Assembly: GCA_964348665.1 (NCBI GenBank)
Contig: CAYGDP010000011.1
Coordinates: 65,072-129,071 of the forward strand
Direction of reading: 5' to 3'
Length of the DNA stretch: 64,000 nt
DNA from: CAYGDP01 sp964348665
Lineage (GTDB): Bacteria; Verrucomicrobiota; Verrucomicrobiia; Palsa-1439; CAYGDP01
Below are positions 53,496 to 61,400 of this stretch, piece after piece. Every line of letters begins with the position of its first letter. Position 1 is the first letter of the stretch. Made by a program: the position numbers and the translations under genes. The notes beneath the pieces are model-generated. The model saw only the letters and a program-made list of their open reading frames with translations, was not told where the DNA came from and ran no database searches.

Positions 53496-54275
53496 TTATC
53501 GACCATCCCACGAGCCCCACGAACCACCGCCGCCTAGGACAATTTGCGTTCCACTAATCGGACCGCGCGAGGTCCAGTTATTCAATGATTGAGTTGTTTG
53601 TTGTTTGTAATACTGCACACTGCCATCGATGGCAGCGTAATAACTGCCGCCACGATGGTTATGGGACATCTGGTCGGTGTTTCCATGGTCGCCTTCGATA
53701 CAACAGGCATTGATCCACTGTGCACCATTTTCTTCGACAAGCAGGGGGGAGAGTAACGTTACCGTGCTACCGTTGGCGAGCGTGAAAATGGAGTCAGCAA
53801 AAATACTGCTCTTCTTTGCTCCGGCGAATGCGTAAATGTATGCATAGTCGGTGAATCCGTTGCTGCTTTGCTCGGTTGCAGCACCGTAACTCGGAAGTCG
53901 GGAGGGACAAAGGTAGATATTCTTATTATTACTTACGTAGGGGTAAATCGTTCCTCCTGCCGGTGTAGTGGATGCGCTCGTGGTCTGCGTGCCACCCAAT
54001 AGCCAGTCGCGCTCGTCCGGGTTGGCACGGCCCGTGTCGAGCCAGCCGCCAGGCAGACGGCCGTCGTGATCTGTTGCAAAAACATTGAAAGCGATCGAAA
54101 GCTGACGCAGATTGTTTACGCACTGGACTTCGATCGCGCTTTTTTTAGCGTTGTCGAGCGCTGGCAGTAGAATTCGGGCGAGGATGAGAATAATGGCGAC
54201 GACCACAAGTAATTCAATCAAGGTGAAGCCGGCATGATGAGTCCGTCGCAAATAGTTTCTGAATTCTTCGTTCAT
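53496..54275 (-). CDS. Pseudopilin-like protein, second copy of a duplicated HEAT-like/pseudopilin module
   Basis: 259 residues. ATG 54275 has GGAGG 6 nt upstream and overlaps the stop of the preceding gene by 4 nt. Motif G|FTLIELLVVVAIILILARILLPALDNAK with canonical Gly at -1. The globular part is closely similar to 54780-55541: FNVFATDHDGRLPGGWLD, YPYVSNNKNIYLCPSRL, ATEQSSNGFTDYAYIYAFAGA and HNHRGGSYYAAIDGSVQYYKQ each have a counterpart. Together with the membrane protein just upstream it repeats the module of 54780-56068. Confidence 0.88.
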   Translation of the reverse strand: MNEEFRNYLRRTHHAGFTLIELLVVVAIILILARILLPALDNAKKSAIEVQCVNNLRQLSIAFNVFATDHDGRLPGGWLDTGRANPDERDWLLGGTQTTSASTTPAGGTIYPYVSNNKNIYLCPSRLPSYGAATEQSSNGFTDYAYIYAFAGAKKSSIFADSIFTLANGSTVTLLSPLLVEENGAQWINACCIEGDHGNTDQMSHNHRGGSYYAAIDGSVQYYKQQTTQSLNNWTSRGPISGTQIVLGGGGSWGSWDGR

Positions 54276-54766
54276 GGTTTTCCTCCAACGGATTGCGTGC
54301 CATACGGAGCGCGAAACGAACTCTGGTTTTTCCCCTCTCGCTCCCACCATTGCTTCCATTCGTCCGCCTTCAGTCCAAGTCGCTGACCGGAGGCTTCCGC
54401 CAGATACGTGCTGATGCGCTGTTTGAAATTCTCGTCGGATACAGTTCCCATCAACTCCACCAGTGCGCCGACAACTTTCGGAGTGGCTGGCAATGAAGTC
54501 AGCAGGGTTTCCGCATACGATTTACTCTCAGGTTTAGGGGGTTGGCGGTACATCTCCAAAAGTCGTGGTAGAGCCTCATCACCACCCGTACGGACGATCC
54601 GCATCGCAGCCACGGCGCGGTCGTCACTACGCGGGTCCTTCAGCTCCGCGAGCGCCGCCTCGAAGGAAAATGACGGAGGACTACTACCTCCCCAGAAAAA
54701 AGATATGATGACGATGATACAAACCACTGCCGCCGTTATACCGACACCTTTTGATTTTAGAAACAT
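54272..54766 (-). CDS. Membrane-anchored HEAT-like protein, second copy
   Basis: 164 residues from ATG 54766; the longer reading frame start lies inside the previous gene. One membrane helix (VGITAAVVCIIVIISFFWGG) is followed by about 125 helical residues that look like two or three HEAT-type repeats (EAALAELKDPRSDDRAVAAMRIVRTGGDEALPRLLEMY). It ends in WWEREGKNQSSFRAPYGTQSV. It is a paralogue of 55538-56068, which ends in WWEQDGKSRTSFKAPYGTPSV. Both copies precede a pseudopilin gene and overlap it by 4 nt. Confidence 0.7.
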   Translation of the reverse strand: MFLKSKGVGITAAVVCIIVIISFFWGGSSPPSFSFEAALAELKDPRSDDRAVAAMRIVRTGGDEALPRLLEMYRQPPKPESKSYAETLLTSLPATPKVVGALVELMGTVSDENFKQRISTYLAEASGQRLGLKADEWKQWWEREGKNQSSFRAPYGTQSVGGKP

Positions 54767-54779
54767 GGCTGCCCTATCG

Positions 54780-55541
54780 TTATTGAGTGTTCCACCAGCC
54801 CCAACCACCGTTCGTCCCAAGATCAACGGATACTCCTTTGGGAGAGACTGACGACCAAGAATGCAAATTGCAAGTGGTGTCTTGTTTGAATGGGTGCACA
54901 CTGCCATCCACAGCGCCATAGTACCCCTTGCCTATATGAAGATGGGTCACTTGATCGTTGTTGCCGTGCCCTCCTTCCCGGTTACTGCTATTGAGGTAAA
55001 CGGCGCCCGATTCTTCCACAATCAACGGTGTGGGGGTCTTCACGGTTACACCATTGCAGGTATGAGTGCTCTCGGCACGAATCTTACTCGTGAACGCTCC
55101 GGAAAATGCCAGCAAGATCGAGTAATCATTGTAACCGTTACTGGTGGCTTCGGTTCCAGCACCGTAGTTTATGACACGCTTCGGACAGAGTAAAATTTTC
55201 TTATTGTTGGAGAGGTAAGGGAAAAGAACGCCATCCATCGGCGTGGTTGTCGGCTCGCAACCGGACGCGTTGTAGGTGTTACAGAGCCAGTTACGGTAAA
55301 ACGGATTAGGGTTAGCATTGTCCAACCAATTCCCCGGCAGCTGGCCTTTGTTATCAGCCGCAAAGACATTACAGGCAACACCGATCTGATGGAGGTTACT
55401 AGCGCACTGGACCCCGTAAGCGATCTCTTTAGATCGCTCCAAGGCAGGCATCAGAATCCGTGCCAATAGCAGAATTACTGCGACTACCACCAGAAGTTCG
55501 ATTAGCGAAAATCCTCCCATTGGGTTTCGATCCGTTTTCAT
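54780..55541 (-). CDS. Pseudopilin-like protein, first copy of the duplicated module
   Basis: 253 residues from ATG 55541, overlapping the preceding stop (55538) as ATGA. Motif G|FSLIELLVVVAVILLLARILMPALERSK with Gly at -1 and Glu at +5. Residues in common with 53496-54275 include CNVFAADNKGQLPGNWLDN, FPYLSNNKKILLCPKRV, ATSNGYNDYSILLAFSGA and YYGAVDGSVHPFKQDTT. The HLHIGKGYYGAVDGS stretch is the H...DG signature. Function is unknown beyond a likely type II secretion-like or surface-assembly role. Confidence 0.88.
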   Translation of the reverse strand: MKTDRNPMGGFSLIELLVVVAVILLLARILMPALERSKEIAYGVQCASNLHQIGVACNVFAADNKGQLPGNWLDNANPNPFYRNWLCNTYNASGCEPTTTPMDGVLFPYLSNNKKILLCPKRVINYGAGTEATSNGYNDYSILLAFSGAFTSKIRAESTHTCNGVTVKTPTPLIVEESGAVYLNSSNREGGHGNNDQVTHLHIGKGYYGAVDGSVHPFKQDTTCNLHSWSSVSPKGVSVDLGTNGGWGWWNTQ

Positions 55542-56068
55542 TTCAATTGCCCCCCTTTCGGCATTTGTTGCTGAGAAGCCTCGACTGATGGCGTTCCATA
55601 GGGCGCTTTGAAGGACGTCCGGCTCTTTCCGTCCTGTTCCCACCACCGCTGCCATGCTTGCGCATTCGTACCAAACTGTTGTTCAGTTGCCGCTTCAAGA
55701 TACTGACGAAGCCGCTCCCGAATCGCACCGTCCTGCTCGCTATCCATCAAATCCACATGGGTGTTTATCACTTTTGGCGACGCGGGCAAACTAGTTAGCA
55801 CATTCAGCGCGTACGCACAACTTTCTGGCCGGGTAGGATTACGCAAAAGTTCGACAACGCCGGACAGGGCCGCGTCCCCATGCCGCTGAAGCGCTGCCAC
55901 GGCTGTCAGCGACCGCTCGTCATTATGAGGGTTTCTCAACTCTTTTAGCGCTGATGCAAGCGAATACTGATCGGGAGATGGTGCGCCCCCGCGCCGTAAG
56001 AAGGAAACAACAACTATGCCCAATACGGCTCCTGCCGCGATTCCCACCCATTTTGATCGAAGATTCAT
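55538..56068 (-). CDS. Membrane-anchored HEAT-like protein, first copy; first gene of the pseudopilin operon
   Basis: 176 residues. One N-terminal membrane helix (KWVGIAAGAVLGIVVVSFL) and a helical, HEAT-like domain (ASALKELRNPHNDERSLTAVAALQRHGDAALSGVVELL). The end is like that of its paralogue at 54272, plus a short Gln-rich tail. It heads a run of six genes (56068 to 51673) with overlaps or short gaps, so all six are probably one operon. The copy of the 59-nt element at 56142-56200 is 74 nt upstream, in the gap shared with the divergent AraC gene. Confidence 0.7.
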   Translation of the reverse strand: MNLRSKWVGIAAGAVLGIVVVSFLRRGGAPSPDQYSLASALKELRNPHNDERSLTAVAALQRHGDAALSGVVELLRNPTRPESCAYALNVLTSLPASPKVINTHVDLMDSEQDGAIRERLRQYLEAATEQQFGTNAQAWQRWWEQDGKSRTSFKAPYGTPSVEASQQQMPKGGQLK

Positions 56069-56141
56069 CTATCGAGATTCGACCATTGCGCGGTCGGCAC
56101 AGTCCTCCGGCGCACGTAATAGTACATTTGCATGCAGACTC

Positions 56142-56200
56142 TCACAGAAATCAATTCTTGTATTTAGCAAAAAAATGCGGAATTATTAGCAATTCTATCA
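56142..56200. promoter_or_regulatory. Shared 59-nt element, copy 2, between the pseudopilin operon and the AraC gene
   Basis: Same element as 51558-51616, in the same orientation. Conserved cores are AATTCTTGTATTTAGC (56153-56168) and TTAGCAATTC (56186-56195). It is upstream of the minus-strand operon start (56068) and its last base is the A of the AraC start codon (56200). A regulator binding here could control the operon and itself. It could alternatively be a shared promoter sequence. Confidence 0.5.
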
Positions 56201-57096
56201 TGATCACTCAACGCCCAAAACCAATACAAATCAAGGAATCCACCGAGCCGTTGGTGGAGCGGGTCACGCGCGTCTTTCGCTTCGAGCGTGGCGATCCCAC
56301 GTTTACGCTATCGGGTCTTAGCGAATATGAGTATGTGTTCCAATGCACTGTTTCAGGCCGATGTTGGCACGAAGTCAGCGGTCGCGGCATCGAAATGGCG
56401 CGCGGACTGGCGCTCTGGCTCGACGAAATGGAGCATCACCGCGTCGAAGTGACCCAAGCGCCGTGGGTGTTCTATTCGGTTCTCTTTCTGACCAGTGTCC
56501 CGCCCCCGCCAATCGAACATCGGATTCGGCGCGTGCCGTCCGCGATGGCGAAGAAGTTTGGCGCTCTTTGGAAGCTTTGGAACAACGCGTCTTTTCCGTC
56601 TCACATCCGCGAGTTGCGGGTGCGCTGGCAGTTCGAGATGTTATTGCACGACTTTCTCCAGGCGCCAATCGTGAAGACCATTGAGCCACAGCCGCATACC
56701 CGCCTTTGGTGGCAGCTACACACTCAAATCGGCCATAACCTCGCCCAAAACTATCGATTAGCCACACTCGAACAGATGACGAAGTTCAACCACAACATTA
56801 TCACACGATCTTGTCGAGCTGCTGTAGGCCTTAGCCCCATGAAAGCAATCAAACGAATCCGGATGACTGCCGCCTATTCATTCGTGACCCGAACCGACCT
56901 CGCAATCAAAGAAATCGCCACTCGGGTCGGCTACGCTCGTGTCCACGAATTTTCTCGCGATTATCGAAAGTTCTGGGGGTATTCCCCCCGTAACCATCGC
57001 CAAAGGCGTTCGTTGCCGCCACGCTACGCTAATATCGGCTTGACCACCCCGCCAAATACGTCCGTCAGCCGGAAATCACGGCCGCCAAAGCGGTAG
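56200..57096 (+). CDS. AraC-family transcriptional regulator
   Basis: 298 residues from ATG 56200; the longer frame (from 55954) runs antisense through the operon and is rejected. No ribosome site is clear at this start. The N-terminal 190 residues are a cupin-like ligand-binding domain (GDPTFTLSGLSEYEYVFQCTVSGRCWHEVSGRGIEMARG). The C-terminus has the AraC double helix-turn-helix, with the second motif LAIKEIATRVGYARVHEFSRDYRKFWGYSPRNHR. It is divergent from the pseudopilin operon and so is its prime candidate regulator. Its last 73 bp overlap the end of the DUF1501 gene on the other strand, so the C-terminal 24 residues are low-confidence. Confidence 0.85.
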   Translation: MITQRPKPIQIKESTEPLVERVTRVFRFERGDPTFTLSGLSEYEYVFQCTVSGRCWHEVSGRGIEMARGLALWLDEMEHHRVEVTQAPWVFYSVLFLTSVPPPPIEHRIRRVPSAMAKKFGALWKLWNNASFPSHIRELRVRWQFEMLLHDFLQAPIVKTIEPQPHTRLWWQLHTQIGHNLAQNYRLATLEQMTKFNHNIITRSCRAAVGLSPMKAIKRIRMTAAYSFVTRTDLAIKEIATRVGYARVHEFSRDYRKFWGYSPRNHRQRRSLPPRYANIGLTTPPNTSVSRKSRPPKR

Positions 57097-58478
57097 GTGA
57101 GTTTGTCATGATCCAACCCGAGCAAGTGCAGGACGGTCGCCCAGAGTTCATATACCGTGCAGGGATTTTCCACGGCGTAATAACCGAGGTCATCGGTGGC
57201 ACCGTAGATGGCGCCTCCCTTTACGCCGCCGCCGGCCAACCAAATGGAAAACCCGTAGGGATTGTGGTCCCGGCCATCGCTGCCTTGCGAAAATGGTGTG
57301 CGGCCAAACTCGCCCGCCCAAATGATGAGTGTCTGTTCAAACAACCCGCGCGTTTTCAGGTCTTTGATGAGCGCCGAAAGCGGTTGGTCAACCTGAAACG
57401 CCATGGCACCGTGACCTTCTTTTAACTTCCCATGCTGATCCCACGGGTTGGGTGCGTTGCCTGCGCCAATGTTTTTAGTGAGACACGTCAGCTCGATAAA
57501 GCGAACTCCGCGCTCCACCAGCCGCCGCGCCAGCAAACACTGCGTCGCATACGCCGCTTTTTCCTTATCGGGCGAATCCAAGCCGTACAGTTTCTTTGTG
57601 GCTTCAGTCTCGCCGCGCAAATCGGTCAGCTCAGGCACGGCGGATTGCATTTGATAGGCCAGTTCGTAGTTCCGGATGGCGGCGTCAACCTGCGGATCGT
57701 TCTGTGTCGTCTGCAAAAACTTTTCGTCCATAGCGCGGACGAAATCTAACCGCTGCCGTTGGCGCGCGTCGGGTTCGCGGGGAGAGACATTTGCCAACGG
57801 CTCCTTGTTGGCGGGGTTGAGAAGCGATGCCTGGTGTGTCGCGGGCAGAAAACCACTGCCGAAAAGCGAGACGCCGCCGTGCGGCACGTTGCCATTCGTT
57901 AGCACGACAAAACCGGGAAGGTTTTTACTCTCCGTACCGAGGCCATAGTTGACCCACGACCCGGCGCTTGGAAATCCGCTGAACGGCTGACCGCAGTGGA
58001 AAAAATAATTAGCCTGCGCATGTTCGCTGACTTTCGTGGTCATGGATCGGATCACCGCCAAATCGTCGGCGCATTCGGCGATGTACGGAAACATATTGCT
58101 GATCGGCATCCCACTCTTGCCGTGTTGACGAAACTCAAACGGGCTGGCCATGATGTTGCCATTCTCATTGAACATCGTCGGCTTCACCGGCACAGGCATC
58201 GGTTGACCGTGGCGCTTGGCCAGTTCGGGTTTGGGATCGAATGAATCCACGTGGGATACGCCCCCTGACATGTAGGCGAAAATGACGCTCTTCACCTTTG
58301 CCGGAAAATGCGGCGGACGCGCCGCCAGCGAATCAGCGCCTCCGCGTGGTTTCCCGGCAAGCAATTCATCAGCCAGCAGCGACGAGAGCGCCAACATACC
58401 AAAGCCCGTGGAAGCACGCGCCAACATTTCCCGGCGGGTCATGTGCCGCATCCAACGAGAATCACGGTGGTTATTCAT
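57024..58478 (-). CDS. Tat-exported DUF1501 protein
   Basis: 484 residues with a twin-arginine leader (TRREMLARASTGFGMLALSSLL). The domain is sulfatase/alkaline-phosphatase-like, with typical DUF1501 patterns: VIFAYMSGGVSHVDSFDPKPELAKRHG near the start, SWVNYGLGTESKNLPGFVVL, RRLVERGVRFIELT, and WAGEFGRTPFSQGSDGRDHNPYGFSIWLAGGGVKGG. The function of DUF1501 is not established. It is nearly always encoded next to a DUF1549/DUF1553 cytochrome protein, as here (4 nt apart), and both are exported. Its end overlaps the end of the AraC gene by 73 bp. Confidence 0.9.
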   Translation of the reverse strand: MNNHRDSRWMRHMTRREMLARASTGFGMLALSSLLADELLAGKPRGGADSLAARPPHFPAKVKSVIFAYMSGGVSHVDSFDPKPELAKRHGQPMPVPVKPTMFNENGNIMASPFEFRQHGKSGMPISNMFPYIAECADDLAVIRSMTTKVSEHAQANYFFHCGQPFSGFPSAGSWVNYGLGTESKNLPGFVVLTNGNVPHGGVSLFGSGFLPATHQASLLNPANKEPLANVSPREPDARQRQRLDFVRAMDEKFLQTTQNDPQVDAAIRNYELAYQMQSAVPELTDLRGETEATKKLYGLDSPDKEKAAYATQCLLARRLVERGVRFIELTCLTKNIGAGNAPNPWDQHGKLKEGHGAMAFQVDQPLSALIKDLKTRGLFEQTLIIWAGEFGRTPFSQGSDGRDHNPYGFSIWLAGGGVKGGAIYGATDDLGYYAVENPCTVYELWATVLHLLGLDHDKLTYRFGGRDFRLTDVFGGVVKPILA

Positions 58479-58482
58479 GGCA

Positions 58483-61400
58483 TCACCTCATATAGATGAA
58501 TTCTTTAAGATTGAACAGCGATTGCGCGAACGGCTGTAGGACGTCCCCGTGGTTTTGCGGTTGGTCCACCGACATTTGAAGCTCGCTCGCGAGTCGCGCT
58601 AAAAACTCACGCGCCCTTTTCAACTCTAGCTCGGTCGGTTCCCGGCCCAAAGCCTGAAGAAACATCTGCCGAACCCGCTCGTCAGGGCTGGCCAATTTTT
58701 GCTGCGACAATTGATTCGCCCATGCGCGCGCCAAGCCGGTTACGAATCCATCATTCATCATCATCAACGATTGCGCGGGCAGGTTCGTCGCGTCGCGCGC
58801 CCCGCGCGTCGAAGCAGGACGCGGTTGGTCGAATACATCGAGGAACGCTTGGGGCGCGGTGCGCCGCGTCGCCAAGTACAGGCTGCGGCGGTTATCCGAT
58901 GAACCTACGGATGGCCCGAACAGTTGCGGGTTGAGCTGACCCGACACCGCCAGCATCGCGTCACGGATCGCCTCGGCCTCGAGTCGGCGCACGGGGAATC
59001 GCGCGAAAAATTGATTCGCAGGATCCAATTGCAACGCTGCCGGCGAAGTTTCTCCAGCGCTCATTTGATACGTCTGCGAAGTCACCAACAATCGAATCAT
59101 GCGTTTGACCGACCAACCGTCCTCGATAAATCGCGCCGCGAGATAATCGAGTAATTCAGGATGCGACGGTTTTTCGCCGAGCCGTCCGAAGTTATCCACG
59201 GTCGGCACTAGACCGCGTCCGAAGAGGTGATGCCAGAGACGATTCACAATCACGCGGGCGGTAAGCGGATTTTTAGCAGACGCGATTTGCTGTGCCAGTT
59301 CCAGCCGACCGCTCTGCGCCGATTGGCAGGGTTTTGCGCCTAAGGCATCCAGATAACGGCGGGGCACAGATTCTTTAAGCTGTTTATGATTGCCGCGCGT
59401 CATCAACGGCTGGTCGAATCCTGCCGCCTCCAACACGCCCGGAGCGCGGCGGGGCGTGGGGACGTCTTTTTCCAAACGACGATACTCCTCCACAAGCGCT
59501 GCCACCGCGGGAAGCTGCTGTAGCGAGTTGCTCAACAATCCTTTGCGGACAAAATAATCGAGAAACACCTGTTGTGACTCGCTCAATCGCCCCGCGCGCC
59601 ATGCAGCAACCGTGCTTTGCAACTGTTCAGAATAACGTTGGCTCAACGCTTGTGGTGACTGCGGTGTCTCGCCTTGCAAAAGAAACGCGATGGGCGCGGT
59701 TTCGTCCTTTGGCAGTTGGCTGCCGTCGTGGAAAACCACCTGTGCAACGCCGAAATAGGAGCGGCCATCCTCACCCTGCGATTTGTCCTTTCGCTCGGGA
59801 CGTCTTGCACGCGTCAGATCATCGTACGTGGCGAATTCGATGTATGCCATCGAACCTTTGCGATAGCTCGTGTCCAATCGTACCCAGGACATCTCATCGC
59901 GAGAAGGTCGGTCCTGTGGATAGGTGCCGTTTTCGCCGAGTGGATAGTTATCCACGATCACCCGCACACCTCCGCCGCGATCACCCAAAAAACGGACGCT
60001 TAGAGAGGTGGCTGGCAATTGGAAACGCGGCGAGGTAAGCACGCCGTTGAGTTTCTGCGAGGACAGATGCGAGTACACCCCCGCCGGATAAATGCCGTTG
60101 ATCACGCGGTCGCCCTGCGGTTCGATGAAAAACTCGCCTGCGGGCGCAGAATGGACCGGCAATCCGACACCGTGCTTGAACCATTTTTCATAATCGTTGG
60201 CCGTCAAATCCCAGAGCGGCTTGAAATTTTCACGATTGAATTTCCGACGCGATTCCAACTCGCCCCGCCAAAAATCATCCAGCGCCCGCCACTCGGATTG
60301 CAAATCGGTCGGACTTTTTTCCCGCAACAACATCCATGCGTGCAGTGGGTTGGCTTTATTTTTCACGGCGTCCGTCAATGCCGCTCGCCACGGGTCGGCT
60401 GGTTTTTGCTCTGGTGATAATTTCTCCAACTCGCTGCGAAGTTGCTCGATTTCTTTTATCAACGCAGCCCGCTGCTGGCGTTGTGCGTCCGTCATGGCTG
60501 CGAGCAATTCCGCTGTGGTCAACGTCTGCGGCCCAGCCTGAAATGACGCGGCCAGTTGCGCGGGATTGAGGGCATGATCATAAAGCCGAGCCTCTTCAAT
60601 CTCGCCTGCCAGGAAGGCGCGACCCCCGCCCGTGTGTCGCATGCCGAACAACACCCGCGCATCGCTATTGTACGTTTGCAATTCCGAGGCGGCGGGTTTG
60701 TATGCTTTGCCGTACGCGACGCCGTTACGAAACAGCGCGATGCTGTTGTCACCCGCATACACGATGGCCATGTGAACCAGGTCTGTTGGCTTTGCGTTTT
60801 CCTGCGAGACATCAAAATCTCTCGTGCGACGGCCAAAATCGCTGCCCGCCATCCATTTGCCGGCTTGTCGTTCCGCAAACACGATGGAATCAAACACAAC
60901 CCCGTCGCGAGTCTCCACCGTGATCACTCCACCGCCACCCTGGTCGAGCGTGGACAACGCAACCCAAGCTTCGAGAGTTTTTTCGCGTAGCGTGCGTCCC
61001 AATTGCAATGGCTCTGTGCGCGCGAACGCTCCTTTCCCGTCGAGAATCAACCGACCCCGTTCCACACGCGCGCCGCCGAACATCTGCCCATGCAAATTGC
61101 CCTTTGCATCGCGAGCGTCACCTTCAAAATTCCACGCCGCCAACGGTGACGGAAGCTCCGTTACAGCCACAGTTTTGCCGCGCGCCCGCAGAATTTGTTC
61201 GCGAGCGGGTTTTTCGATGGCAAAAACTTGCTGCTCGCGTTCTCGAATTCGTGTGCGGACTTCGTCGGCGCGTAACCGAGCCGATTTCATTTCCTCCTCT
61301 TGAGTTGCCAACGATTCCAAGAGGCGCTGTGGCAGTACGGCGGCTTCTTGCGACCATGCATCGGCCAACTTGACTTTGATCTGCATTTTGAGACGCTGTA

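Noticed and set aside
55954..56199. N-terminal extension of the AraC protein
   Set aside because: This stretch is antisense to the HEAT-like gene and its promoter and has no AraC-type sequence.
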